Position numbers and translations under genes: made by a program. Below, piece by piece: positions 45,079 through 57,451 of a stretch of 64,000 nucleotides of DNA (its first letter is position 1; each line of letters opens with the position of its first letter). The notes beneath the pieces are model-generated. The model did no database searches. It worked only from the letters and a program-made list of their open reading frames with translations, and had not been told where the DNA came from. This DNA comes from Primula veris. Taxonomy: Eukaryota; Streptophyta; Magnoliopsida; Ericales; Primulaceae. The stretch lies in the NCBI GenBank assembly GCA_963682055.1, contig OY821741.1, positions 15,009,197 to 15,073,196 on the forward strand. The letters run 5' to 3'.

Positions 45079-46270
45079 ATGGCCAATTTCTCTGCTGTGA
45101 CTTTTTTCTTCATTATGTTAGTAGGTACATACCTTTTGTCATTTATGTACAATTATTATTTTGTATTGTTGTGAACAAATTCGTTTTTCGTTGCTCATTA
45201 AATTAAAAGATATTTATAAATATATACATATCAATCAACGTAATTATAAAAAACTCAACTATCTGTACTTCTTTATAATTAGAAACATATATTTATTTAC
45301 AATTAGCTACATATGTCATAAAAAAAATATAAAAAACAAATCAATAAAAAAATCAAAAAATTGAAAATTTGAAAATTTGAAAAAAATATTAAAAAAATCA
45401 AAAAATTTGTACATAGCTAGTATCAAACAGGATTATACATGATTAGATAAGATTAAACATGATTAGACATATAAGATTGTGCAGGATTGGACATGATTAG
45501 ACAAGATATAAAAATACAGGATTTGATAGGATCAGAATCACACATTTTTTGTATAAAAATGTACTCCATCCGTCCCTTTTTAAGTGCCCTCCTTATAAAT
45601 TGCTACTTTTTAAGAATATTAACTTTTGATACATAAGTTACCAATATTGCCCTTATAAATATCATAATTAAATTAATGCGGGTAACTTATTTTCTAAAAA
45701 TTATTATTGTTGTAGTCATAAATGGTAAGTATATAAAAGGTAAAATAGTAAATTTGTTGCATTATAATTACCATATTGAAAATACGAACACTTATTTTGG
45801 GACAACCCAATATGGAATAGTGAACACTTAATTAGGGACGGAGGGAGTATTTTTTAAAATTTTGGTTTTTAATTTTTAAATATATTTTTTTTTGATTTTT
45901 TATTGACATATGTACCTATTTATAAATAAGTTCACAAAATATGTACCTTTTTGTAAAAGAGTCGTCAAGTTTAAAACAATCGGGATTTTTGTAAATAAGT
46001 TTCTAAATAAATACTAAATTGTTATTTTTCCTTAAATTAACACTCAATATAATTATGTTGTTCTCTCATGCAGCAATAATGACTGCGACTCATGTATATG
46101 GTCAAACGAGATGTTAAGCCGTTTTGGACCGTAACGATTATGAACTATCCAAATGTCGTCAAAATTGCATTCAACAATACAATGGTTCCGGGGAATGCAT
46201 TGGCCATGGGGACCCTGTTACAGTTAGATATGAGTGTGTTTGTTTTTACAATTGTCCATCGGCGTTATAA
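45079..46270 (+). pseudogene. Two-exon defensin-like (cysteine-rich peptide) pseudogene
   Basis: Exon 1 (45079-45124) encodes the start of a signal peptide, M-A-N-F-S-A-V-T-F-F-F-I-M-L-V. GT at 45125 and AG at 46072-46073 join it in phase (G|CA) to exon 2 (46074-46270), which finishes the signal (I-M-T-A-T-H-V-Y-G) and encodes a C-rich mature part: Q-T-R-C, K-C-R-Q-N-C, G-E-C-I-G, Y-E-C-V-C and Y-N-C-P. The intron position between secretion signal and mature peptide and the C-x3-C ... C-x-C spacing are those of plant defensin-like peptides. Damage: TAA at 46115-46117 right after the first cysteine, and a tyrosine (codon TAT) where a cysteine before L-S-K-C is expected. Seven cysteines remain. 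Such peptides are secreted and act in defence or signalling; which applies here is unknown. Confidence 0.72.
45562..45849. mobile_element. Stowaway-type MITE in the defensin-like intron
   Basis: Ends TACTCCATCCGTCCC and GGGACGGAGGGAGTA, the hallmark Stowaway (Tc1/mariner) terminal repeats, with TA duplication; about 284 bp inside the intron 45125-46073. Confidence 0.9.
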
Positions 46271-46784
46271 AGAATGATCCAATTTATTATACTAGATTAA
46301 TTGAAGCTCGATGATTTGATCAGTCTATATTATTTCATACTAATATTATAGTATGATTTTAAAAACTTAATAAAATTGTTGCAGTGTTTCCTATATCAGG
46401 ATTTCAGGTTAAATTGTGTTGTGTAGAATTTTTGAATATGTGGCCATGTTTCATATCAGTTTAATTGGTAAAAATAAGAACATTGTTCACCACTGAGAGT
46501 TTGAGACACATTTCGGAGACGAAAACTCTAAATTTCTGCAACACGACTTGAACCTTATGAAAGTTATGAAATATACTCTAAAAAGAAAGAAATAGTCGAA
46601 CGTTGTTCTTTGGTAAAAAAATGGCAAAACAAAACTCATATCTCAATGCCATAAACTGCATGCGACACTCAGGAGTTTATACTGGTCGAAACACGTCAGA
46701 TACAAACGAGGTTCAAAGATTTGCGCCCACACGTTACTGTTTGCTTTACGTAATCCAGATCATACATGTTAACATATATAATCA
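46271..46784. other. Spacer between defensin-like pseudogene and MULE 2
   Basis: No feature recognised. The short open frame at 46603-46794 has no codon or family support. Confidence 0.5.
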
Positions 46785-46793
46785 AAATAAATA

Positions 46794-46938
46794 GGGAAAA
46801 TTATTGTTTACTGCACCAACCTATATGTGGTTAAGGATATGCACACCCTCCTTTCTTGGTTAGTGATTTGCACACCCAGCTATTATAAACCAACCAATCA
46901 ACATACCATAGTTGACGTCTGTGAACTTTTTAACGGAT
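46794..46938 (+). repeat. Left TIR of MULE 2
   Basis: About 145 bp, matching the reverse complement of 52579-52719 with scattered differences through TTGACGTCTGTGAACTTTTT. Confidence 0.92.
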
Positions 46939-47134
46939 ATGAACTTTTTAAATGGTAAATGACTATTTTATCCTTAAATTTGGTACCAAATCCAGTCATT
47001 CATAAGTTTGATTTCCCTCCATTTGCTTTTCTTCTTAAAACTAGTAGCCACACACACAACCACACAAACCCACATTTAAGAAAAATCAAATTACTCTCTC
47101 TCTTTCTTATTCTTTTACCTGTGTTTATAACTTC

Positions 47135-47507
47135 ATGGAAACTTTCTGTTCATGTAGAAAAAAAAACATTTATGGGCACCTCATGGACTGCTAAAAACTT
47201 TGGTCGTCGTTTTATAAAATGTCTGGTAAGAGACAACTCAAATTACAGGTTTTTTCAATGGGTCAATCCCCCAATTTGTGAGCAAGCAAATAAAATTATC
47301 AATGGGCTGCAAAATGACATTAAATACATGGAAGCTGAAATCACCTATTGCAAGAGAGAAATGAAGAAAATGGAGATGCCATTAAATGAGATGAATGAGA
47401 AGAATGCTCTACTCTAGTTTATTTGTGAAAAGATTGCAATGAAGGAAAAAGAAATGGAGAAAAAGAATAAAAATGAAGTGGAGGAAAAGACTAAAAATGA
47501 AGCCTAA
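47135..47507 (+). pseudogene. GRF-type zinc-finger protein gene in MULE 2
   Basis: ATG 47135 starts M-E-T-F-C-S-C-R; a frameshift in a nine-A run (47158-47166) leads into G-T-S-W-T-A-K-N-F-G-R-R-F-I-K-C, F-F-Q-W-V-N-P-P-I-C and a coiled coil (N-G-L-Q-N-D-I-K-Y-M-E-A-E-I). C-x-C, G-R-R-F..C and F-x-W-V-x-P-x-C are the zinc ligands and core of the GRF zinc finger, as in the small plant proteins of the At4g04775-like group. TAG at 47415 interrupts the coiled coil, which continues in frame to 47505. It is transcribed away from the left TIR towards the transposase gene. It may bind nucleic acid or assist transposition; that is inference. Confidence 0.72.
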
Positions 47508-48393
47508 AAAAAGCCCTGAAAAACCAGAAGTGTTTTAAGTTATTTCAGCCTTTTTCTTTCATTTTTCTTGTTTTTGTTGTACTCATTATGTATGAAGTGG
47601 ATGAAAATGTAAGATTGGAGGTCAATTAAAAAGTGTATTGTGGTGATTTTAAGCAATAAAAATTCTGGTGGTTGTATTTGTATTTGTATGTGTAATGTAA
47701 TAAAAATGTAACATGGTACACAATTTTGACAGGAAAATTTTGATGACACAAAAATGTCCGATAACATGACACTAAAATTCTGAAAACATGACACAAAATT
47801 AAAATTTCTGATAACATGAGAAAAAAATGTCCGATAACACTAAAAAAAACTGATAGCATGACACTGAACATTCTGATAACAATACAGACCAAAAAATGTC
47901 TGATAACACTAAAAATTCTGATAACATAACACTTAAAATTGTGCTAACACACACAAACACATCATTGAATGGCCAGAATCACACTTATTTTGACCACAAC
48001 AAACACAAATAAGTCAATTTCAGTGTGTGTGTTGCAAGAACCAACCAAACTAAACCAAGAATAGCAACATAAATAAAAAATGGTTCAATATCAAAGCAAA
48101 GAGAATTAAGTACAAACACATATAACCATTCTCAGTACATTCAGTACAATCAAAACTTGACAATTTTGTGTACACATCATAGAATGGCAGCTGAACATCA
48201 AAATTTCACAAGGTTAATAAGACATCATAATTGCACTTAAAAACATAATTAACTGCAAATACCATCATTACACAGGCCATAAAAAGCAATCAAAATACAA
48301 ACATTCCACAATCTTAAAGCCATTAACAAGGCCATAAAAGTTATACACCATTTTTTATCTCCAAAATGTACTTAAAAAAAACTAAATTAAATA
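47508..48393. other. Intergenic space between the convergent MULE 2 genes
   Basis: No ORF. Contains a degenerate, roughly 22-35-bp repeated phrase around TCTGATAACATGACAC (47745-47940), the likely 3' ends of both genes. Confidence 0.6.
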
Positions 48394-51300
48394 CTAAATC
48401 TTCCACATCATTGGCTTCTTTCCTTGCTTTTTCTGATGTGCAGTATCAGTTTTGAGAGCCTCCACTGTGGTGTAAATTTTACTACCTACTAACATCTTAC
48501 CCTTAATCAACCTAGAGCTTAAAGCTGGTATGATTCCACAATGTTGTTTGCCATGTACAATTTGAGCTTGTGGTTTTGTCAAATCTTCAAAAGACACAGT
48601 TGGTGGACCTTTGCTTGGTGAGTTTAAAATCCTCATGCTCTTCCTCACCTTTAACAAATAACTATAAAATAAGTATAAAATTGTAAAAATAGCTATCATA
48701 ACAAATAGTACAAGTGTATCATTTTTAAATAAAAATACAAAATAAAGTAACTCCACTTACAGGTTTTTTAGTAATTTTTTTTGCTGGACTACTGTGTTTG
48801 GGTGCATCACACTTCTTTGTTGTATTTAAGGGTTGATTGGCCACAACTCTTGAAGATTCTCCAGTTTTTATCTTGTTTTTCATTATCCGTATATGATCCA
48901 CTCAATGGCAATGATTCCCAATATTATTCATTCACACTTTCACCTATCTCCACCCCCACTCTGTTATTTGCAGCTCTATCATTCTCAAATCTCTCATTTT
49001 CACCCATAAATATTTCATTTTCTACCCTCTCATTTTCAGCCCTCTCATTTTCATCTCTTTAATTTTCATCCCTAAGAATTTCATTTTGTACCCTGTCATT
49101 TTGAACTCTCTCAGCTTCAGCTTAACTTTCACTAGTAATTTCATCAAAAACGTGTTGTCCCACAACTTTAGACCTCCTGTTTCTTAGTCCTTTTTCCCAT
49201 TTTCTAACAACCTTAGGTTTACCACAAGTCATAGAGTTGTGTCCGATTTTACCACATTTAGTACATGCCATCACTATACCAATTTTTCCCACCCTTTGCA
49301 ACTGACTTGGTGGTCTGGGCTCATCAATTCCTCTCTTTCTTATTTTCTTTGGCCTACCTGGTTGTATGGTAACTAATGGTGGAATAAGCCTAATTTTTTT
49401 TGACTTAGGTCAGAAATCCTTCCCATTAATTGGCATTAAATATTTAGAGTAAGTGTTCATGTACACTTCACTTGTATAACATAAATGTACAAAACTCTCT
49501 ACTTGTTTATCTGTATGGTTTATAGCAGTTATAGCATGTACACATGGAATCCATGTTAATTTCCACACAGTACAAGCACATTCTATTTTAACCAAGTTAA
49601 CCACATATTGCTTATTATGAAAGCCCCGAATCTCATAAGCATGCTCACCATTCCAGAAAGAAAACAATGAATGTGCCCTCTCCTTATTTTGATCAAGTTT
49701 GCTTTGTATTTTTGGGCATAAATAAATTTATGTTTTTTTTTCTCATAGCCTATTTCTTCCTCATTACGACATCCATAAGATATAGCCTCATCTCTTCTAA
49801 CATGGTAAGAATTGTTTTACTCATAAAATCTTTTATGCATGAATTAAAGGACTCACACAAATTGTTCAATAAAATATCTGATTTACAACTTGTAGAGAAG
49901 TGAGACCTGGACCAATTCTCACCTGGATTTGAAGCCAACCACTTATATGTTTCTACATCAAGTTCTTTCATTTCTTCTAGAGTTGATGTGAAGTACTGCA
50001 TTGTGGGTGCTCTAGCACACTTCCATAATAGGTTTTTCAAAGGCAAGCCCTTTTGTTACATCTTAAAATTGTTCTAAAGATGTCTCACACAGAACCTGCG
50101 CTCCACACCTGGTAGAACTTGTTCTATTGCAATATCAAACCCTACAAGATAAAATATAGTAAGTAAACAAGCATGTAAGTAATAAATCAAGTAAAAAATT
50201 AACATAAACAATAAATACAAGTTTTTACTGTTGAAAATAATGATAAATTACCTTTTGTTTATCTGATATGAAAGTATAGTCAGAAGCTCTTTCAATGCCC
50301 AAGTCTTTACTCAACAACTTCAAAAACCACTTCCATGTTGAATATTTTTCTTACCCAAAAACTGCATAAGCAAAAGGATACATGCGGTTATTGGCATCTA
50401 TACCAACATCAGTCAACAAAAAACCCTTTTGTGGACCAGTCAGGTGGCAACCATCCACACCAATGATGGGCCTGCAACCCTATACAAAACCTCTCTTCAA
50501 AGCTCCCCCACACAAATACATACCCCTGAACATACTCAAGTTATCATCACCTTTTTTCTTCAATAAAAATGTGCTTCTAGAGTTTGTTATCGTTAACTCT
50601 TCAATGTAATCATATAACATCAAATACTGTTCCTCACTTGTACCTTGCATTTGCTTTTTGGCCATTGAGAAAATAGTATATGCTTGTGCCTTACTAATCT
50701 TATATTGGGTTTTCTTCTTCACATAAATATGAAATGCCTTAGGATCCCACTCAGGATTGTCTCTTATGTCCTCCATAAACCTCTCAGCTAGGTACTTAGA
50801 CTTGCAATTTCTGTTTATTTGTGTTCTTGGACATATGTGTTTGTTAAGTAATGTTCTGATTTGTACTGTTTTCTCATTCCTCATCTTTGCACAATATATC
50901 ATAAACGGACACTTATCTTGACAATAAACATACATTTTCAGCCTACAATTAACTGTCAACATGACATCTTTCCCTTTTTGAATAGCATACTCTTTCACAG
51001 CTTTTCTAAATAGAGCACCACTAGGGAACTTCATGCCTATTTACCACTTAATTGTTCTTTTCAAATCTGAAACACTAAAATGTGAATATCTCACACCTTT
51101 ATCTTCTTCATCATACCCACAAACACTATGCAATTCAGCTGAAGATGATGATACATACCCCTTTTCCAAACATTCATCACCTCCAAAACTATCAACGGCT
51201 TGTTTGCTTCTATCACTTATAGTATTTTTATCCTTAAACTACTTTTTTTTACCCTCACTAACCTTGATGCCACCCTCAGTTTCCTTGGTCCTACTACCAC

Positions 51301-51788
51301 TTGCCTTGGTCCAACTACCAATACCCACACCAACAACTTCTTGCATTATGATAGTATCAACTAATGTTTCATCATGTTTTCCTATGTCATATTTTTTCCC
51401 TATATCATCATCAGTCCAAAATTTTCTTCTAATTTTTCTTCATCTCCCTCTAAAAATTCACCATCACTACTACTGTCATCAGATTTTTCATCATTGTCAC
51501 ATACACAATAAACCTCCACTATGCGATCAGTATCAATATAACCATCTATGTCAAATATAAGAGGCGGCAATGCAGTCTCAAAGTCAACAAAGGTTGGTTT
51601 ATAAAATATTTTTCTAACATTAAACCATCCTAAACTACTGCACATTGAGGCAATGGATAAATAATTTAGTTCCTCACTATCGCAATAATCAAAGTAATCG
51701 AGAGACCCTTTCACGTAACTAATATTTCTACCCCTCTCAAATACACCACCATGATGCAAAGCAATTGTAAATAGATGACTTTCTGAAG
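48394..51788 (-). pseudogene. mudrA-like transposase gene of MULE 2
   Basis: The minus strand runs from a 3' splice site at 51788/51789: N-terminal F-T-I-A-L-H-H-G-G and Y-F-D-Y-C-D-S-E-E-L; acidic linker; MuDR-type domain (51034-50480); DDE start G-V-D-G-C-H-L-T-G-P near 50460; an intron 50251-50142 at the same place as in MULE 1. Next come the C-A-R-A-P and C-E-S-F helical region, the SWIM finger C-A-C-T-V-W-K-L and C-V-H-A near 49540-49590, a C-C-H-C knuckle (C-T-K-C-G-K-I-G-H-N-S-M-T-C near 49240), a repetitive tail and the conserved C-terminal segment ending at 48394. A TAA at 50351-50353 and other breaks (near 50055) make it non-functional. The family's role is cut at the TIRs by a DDE mechanism. 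Confidence 0.85.
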
Positions 51789-52578
51789 CTGCAAGCTACA
51801 TAAAAAAAAAAAAAGGGGGGGGGGATTACTAAAAAACATTTAAAAATTAAACTGATAATTAAGTAAATGCCATGTATTTTAGAGTAAACTACCATTTAAG
51901 TAAAACCCCTACTAAAAACGTATTTTAAGTTGACTAAACTAGCAAAGCTGTAAAAACTGTAAAAACCTTAATTTTTAAGGTAATATTCAAGTAAAAGCCC
52001 TAAATGGGTCTGAAATTTAAGCTAATGAGTCTGAAATTTAGATAAATGCCCAACATAATCGATTATAAACTCTAAAAATGAAGTACGCTTAAAATCCCTA
52101 ATTTTTATTTAAAATATAACCTTCAATTGATTGGATGAAACCTAAACTGAAACGAACCCTAAATTCCAGCAAATATAAAGTCCACGCAATTTTTTGTCCA
52201 ATTAGGTCTTCACTTGCCTCAATTTTTATAATTAAACCCAGAATTATAAAAAAAAAATAAAAAATTGTTCAAACATAATTAAGGTAGCGTATACTTATTA
52301 TAGTTTGGTCTCTCATTCCCTGTGCGAACCTTACAATGCATATCGACTTCAATCACTTCCGATTGGCTCTTGCAATTTTTTTTGCCTTCGATCCCACTCA
52401 CTCTCTTTCTATAATTTATGTATAATGAGGTTCTGGTATTTTTGTTTTATATTTCTGTTGTTTTTCTTTGTATAATATACGAGTAAACATATAAATGAGA
52501 ATAAGCAAATGAAACTAAGACATTTGTCTGTTTTACCCTTAAGACAGTGGTCACGTGATCGCACGTGATCACATTTTT

Positions 52579-52719
52579 GTTAAAAAGTTTACAGACGTCA
52601 ACTATGGTATGTTGATTGGTTGGTTTATAATAACTGAGTGTGCAAATCACTAACCGTGAAGGGAGGGTGTGTATATCCTTAACCACATATAGCTTGGTGT
52701 AGTAAACAATAATTTTTCC
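52579..52719 (-). repeat. Right TIR of MULE 2
   Basis: Inverted partner of 46794-46938. Just inside is the near-palindrome CACGTGCGATCACGTG (minus strand, about 52550-52568), also present in MULE 1. Confidence 0.92.
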
Positions 52720-52728
52720 AAATAAATA

Positions 52729-54509
52729 AGAAGTGTTGATTGTCGTGGGAAAAACCGAAGTACGGAACCATTTTAAAAGGATGCACTCGTATATTTAATC
52801 CATCAATCTAGGAAAAAATATAATTGAGTTATAGTGGGCATATGAGATCACATGTCACATGCTTGAAGTTCTCTTTCTTCGTGCTTGAAAAGTCATGTAT
52901 TTGTAATGTTAATCGCTTTCAGGTTTAATTGGTTTGATGTTGTTCTCGTATTTCTATTTCGGCAATCACACTCATCTCTTAAGTAATATTGTTCCCAACT
53001 CTCTAACATGTACCGGTTCACATATTGATCCTGTTTGTGGTAAATGACTGTCGAAAAGACATAATAGTTAAATTTGACCTGACAACACTTGGTTAAATTT
53101 TACAAGTTTTTTAGTTAAAAATGCAGGTTAGTTAATTGTTGTTATACATCCAGTTTGCTCGTTTGTTCAAACTTGGGTAAATGACTACCAAAAAGACAAT
53201 AGTTAAATTAGACCTGACAACACTCGGTTAAATTTTACAAGTTTTTTAATTAAAAAACGCAGGTTAGTTAACCGTTGTTATACATCCAGTTTGCTCGTTT
53301 GTTCAAACTTGGGTAAAATGATTGGCAACTGATCTTAGGGAATTTGGTTTTAGTGTGTTTAAGCTATTTAATGGCAAATCTTACATTTTCTGTACGCTCA
53401 AAACTAAAAAACAAAAAACCTGAAAAGTTTAGTGAGAAACTTTAGATATTAAAATGTAAGTTATTAACTATAATAAAACGTTCTTGATCTGGTCAATTTG
53501 ATAATTGAGGTTTCTTTTTCCTCTTCACTTCAGAGCACTTCTCCCTAAGCTCAAAATATGAAATTCTTAGTTTTTACAGTATAATATAGCGATGATGGAA
53601 ATTAAAATATGACAAGAATTTAATTCAAAACCATCTGCTATATGGCTATATATAGCATATATGCAGCTTCTATGTTTGTAAAAACAGTCGCTTTTGGAAA
53701 ATTTCCAATTTATCTCTTATCAAGTGTCTCTCATGATGCCTTTGTCTAGTTAGAGTTGCAATTTATTTCGGGTGCTTTCACTTTCATCTTCACATATACT
53801 GTCTGTTATCGTAACCATCCAAAACCATATGAAAGAATAATGAAGTTTATGTTAAAACCCATCATTTTTACTTTTTAACAAGTATAAACTTGGTCTTGAG
53901 GACTATGCTGTTTTATTTTTCTCAAGAGTTGCTTAAAAGGAGTTAGTCACTCGTTGAATTGTTCTATGATGGAAAGTCCGAGCTAAATGCCAGACTATGA
54001 AATCCAATCCATGGCAAGAGCATTTACAATTAGAGACAACTAGAAACCCATCATAAAATTTCTCAAAGATCCAATTAGCTGGTATCCAAATGTAAAACCA
54101 TTCGTTACATAGTTAGACATTATCAAAAACAGGCAACATAACATAATTAATCGCGTGATAGAATATATGCAAATGCAAACACAACTTTACATGGTGACTA
54201 GTTTCATGCAGCATCGTTATCGACAAATTTTTAGACCAAATTGTGGTACACTATTATCAGATGTGGGGGATAATAAACTAGCTGAGAAATCCTAGAAATC
54301 GCTTGAAATTTTGAGCTTTTTTGAAAAACTTGGATGCTGCTATAAGTTGTTTATTCCGCGTGTCTCCATGATGCTTATGGAATTAGGTTGTTAGCGGAAG
54401 TAGATAGTTGTAAATATAAGCTAAATAAATCACTAAGACCATTTACCGTATCCTCCAATGACAAAGTCATTCAGTTGACCTGCTCGTATCCTCTCACACC
54501 TTAACTACA
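52729..54509. other. Intergenic DNA with one tandem duplication
   Basis: No gene recognised. A 137-bp unit (53041-53177) is repeated once (53178-53313) with a few differences; the remainder is AT-rich and unremarkable. Confidence 0.7.
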
Positions 54510-57000
54510 TTATGCCTCGCCCCCATTAATATCGCAAATAAAAGAATCAATATTTTTTCCAGATGATCCCCCTTCTTGAATAGCACCACGACAAACATCT
54601 CGAATATTTACTGCTCTTTTTAACATTTCCTTTCTTTCCTCGTTCTGCGGATCCATAAATCTCTTCACAAGCTCACTAATCTCATCCCGACTCACTAAAC
54701 GCTCTCTTCCTGATTCCCCGCCCTTAACTTTCCATCCAATTTTCCAATCTTCGGCCACGATTTTACTAATAGGACTCTGATCCATTACTAAAGGAAAACA
54801 AATCATCGGCACACCTGCACACAGTATAAGATTACATTATTATGGAACTTATTTAGGTCTTCTTCTATAGCGGCTTTTAAGCTCACTTTTTTTCCTTTTT
54901 TCGTTTTCCTTAAAGGTGATATAAACATATAATTGACCAGGTTAGAAACTGAAGATTTCTGGAGTTCTGAGTCGGATGAACATAACTTTTCTACAAACCT
55001 TAATATCTCCGGCTCTTTTGCTTAAAGGTTTAAGGTTCTATATAGGGCACACCTGCAAACAGTATAAACATACATATATATATATACTTAACCCCTGATG
55101 AACCAAACAAGCCTGCAGTTTTGCAAGTAAAAAAAAAACTATCTTGGCATACCTGCAAAAGCACTTTCCATAGTCGAGTTCCATCCACAATGTGTCCAAA
55201 ATCCACCAATAGATACATGACACAAGACCTTCATTTGGTCGCACCAAGGCACCACCATTCCAGTTTTTTTCAATAAGGCTTCTCTTTCAAGGGTTAACAC
55301 TTTGTCACGTGATGCTAACAAAAATTTCACGCCACTATCGCACAATCCTAATACAATTTCGTCCATTTGGGAACTCGAAACAGATAGATAACTCCCGAGA
55401 GATATGTACAAAACAGAGCGCTTTGACTGAGAGTCTAGCCATTTGAGGTATTCAGAATTACTACCAGGACTTATTTTTTGGAAATCCGAATTGGGTATCA
55501 GAGGGCCGAGAGAGTAAATGGGAAAAGGAAATGTGGGCTTTAAAGATTCGAAAACAGGAGCTTCGAGTTCCAAAATAGAAGTGAATAAGAGATATTTTGC
55601 TTTAATCACTTTAGAAATAACTGTGAAGAATAATGGTCGTTGTTGATCATTCTCCTGTAAAATGGAGGGGAGATCGGAAACTTTGATGGGTAATAATCCA
55701 GGGATGTCGTTCATAAAATCGTCTCCTCCATCTAACCATCAAAAGATGAGAAATAATTTTATTGGAAATAAGATTGGATCTGATATAAAAGCTAAACACG
55801 TATGCTTGAACACGTAAACATTCTTCTTGGAAACCCATCAAACATGTTAATAGAAAGACAACTTTGTGGTGCATATTAGCATTCAGAAAATTTGTCCGGG
55901 AAATACAAATTTGCATTTGAAAACAAGTTTCAATGTGATGTAAAAGCTAAACATGTAGCAAATTGTTCTCTGTCGTGGTATCGGGTTCATTTTGTGCTTT
56001 AATTAATAAGATGGATTGATAAATAATGCGCCTCTAGTGGAGCACTGTATAGGAGAACTGTTAAATGGAAATATTCTTAATTTAGGGGTGCTCTTTTGCA
56101 TTAAAACAGCCTTCCTGACCGTATTGTCAAAGTCTATATGTCAAACTAGATCTATAAACGTCATCGATTCATGGTGCCACAATCACATTAATATGATCTA
56201 GGTTCTTGTTTTTTAGCATCTTTTAAGCTAATAATTTGATTTTTTTGAGTACCCGGGAAAAAAGTAGGTAAATCCAGCATAAAGGTTTCATCTTTTTCAG
56301 GCTGAAATTTTGCAAAACCTCAGCTTTTAAAGTGGTCAGCGAAATGCAATATAGTCTTTAAGCATAAGAAAAATGAAAATATAGCTAAAAAGCTGCAAAG
56401 TTGTCACGTTCGCTTTGTAACTGTTTGGCTGATGTTGTGCAAATCCTTCAATTAACACAAGAAACATGGAAAATTACAAAAGCTAGTCGTATCTGTAATT
56501 CACATACCTGATAATTCGGATAGGCTTTCTCCATTTTCAACACGAAGATAAAAATGGTAGAAAATCGAAAAAACAGATACCGGCATTGGCCATAATAAAG
56601 CCACCGGAACATTCCTCCTTTCCCCAACATCCACAGCCCAAGATAAGAAAACATCCGCCAAAACAATAGTCGGTGGCACTGTTAAACGATCCAAAACCTG
56701 CTCAAATGGCTTCTCTATTTTAGTCATTATAGCTTTGATAAATTCGCCCATTTTGGAACCTCGGATCAGCTCCGAGGGCAACACGTTGGGGATTGTGGCG
56801 AAATGGATATTCTCCGGCTTCGGCTCAGATGCGATCAAGCCGAGCCATTCTTCCGTGACAACAAATGTAATTGCCATGAGTGGGGCCCGCAAAGATAGAC
56901 GCCTACATAAGCTCATCATCGGATTGATGTGGCCCCTACCGGGGTAAGGCAAGACCACAACATGGCGAGTGGATTTCGGTTCGGCGTTGGCCTGAGTCAT
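54510..57000 (-). CDS. UDP-glycosyltransferase, UGT87A-like (458 aa, three exons)
   Basis: The enzyme would transfer a sugar, probably glucose from UDP-glucose, to a small molecule in the cytosol; the acceptor is unknown. Exons: 57000-56508, 55731-55153, 54814-54510, with GT-AG introns (776 and 338 bp) that keep frame, giving 458 residues, a normal length. The N terminus has P-Y-P-G-R-G-H-I-N-P with the catalytic histidine at 24. The PSPG box is exactly 44 residues (327-370): W-C-D-Q at its start, T-H-C-G-W-N-S at 344-350, E at 353, and D-Q at the end (the final Q fits glucose donors). W-C-D-Q instead of W-A-P-Q and the F-V-V-T-E-E-W-L-G segment point to group UGT87A. Intron 2 cuts the PSPG box. 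No frame damage is seen. Confidence 0.9.
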
Positions 57001-57443
57001 GATCTAGCTGGTTTAGCTTGGGGTCCTTAATGAAAAGGAACAAGCACAAATTGCAGTCAGGTTATAGTTAATGACTAGTCTATAGCTAGAAGCAGCATAC
57101 TCCATAACATTTTATTATTCTTTTCTGAAAACTAGATCTTACCATTATTATATTTCATGATTTTGATGACTACTGGTCACTTGGTCAGCGTGCAGTTATA
57201 TTCTTTTATATGCAATTTTGTAATTGGTGTTTGTTTATGATAATACACATCTCTATGACACTTTCAAGAAGAAAAAAACATTTATATGAGCTCATGAGTG
57301 ACCTAAGTTGCCAGTTTGACCGTTATGAGCTTATCAATAACCAAACCAGCACGTGAGTTACCGGTGGGTAACATTTGAAGACGGTATCTAAAATCCGTAA
57401 AAAATTGTTTGTTCTTTTTACTATTTCGGCAAAAAAAATTACT
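57001..57443 (-). other. Upstream region of UGT gene
   Basis: Likely holds the UGT promoter. I see no clear TATA box in the first 150 bases and no other gene. Confidence 0.4.
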
Positions 57444-57451
57444 ATTTAAAT

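Larger units (their letters stand above)
46794..52719 (-). mobile_element. Complete Mutator-like element (MULE 2), 5926 bp
   Basis: Inverted ends GGGAAAATTATTG (46794) and GGAAAAATTATTG (minus, from 52719) start TIRs of about 140 bp, and perfect 9-bp duplications AAATAAATA flank it (46785-46793, 52720-52728). Within are a minus-strand mudrA-like transposase gene and a plus-strand GRF zinc-finger gene, converging on 47508-48393. The 9-bp duplication, long TIRs, DDE/SWIM transposase and convergent two-gene plan are MuDR-like. Both genes carry frame damage. Confidence 0.95.

Noticed and set aside
46092..46277. 61-codon ORF in the defensin-like second exon
   Set aside because: It is in the wrong frame; the frame one base away contains the spaced cysteines and joins the signal-peptide exon in phase.
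48781..49062. Serine/phenylalanine-rich plus-strand ORF
   Set aside because: Antisense shadow of the repetitive C-terminal tail of the MULE 2 transposase.
55030..55247. Small minus-strand ORFs in the second UGT intron
   Set aside because: They read through the exon 2 donor into intron sequence; the spliced frame explains the region.
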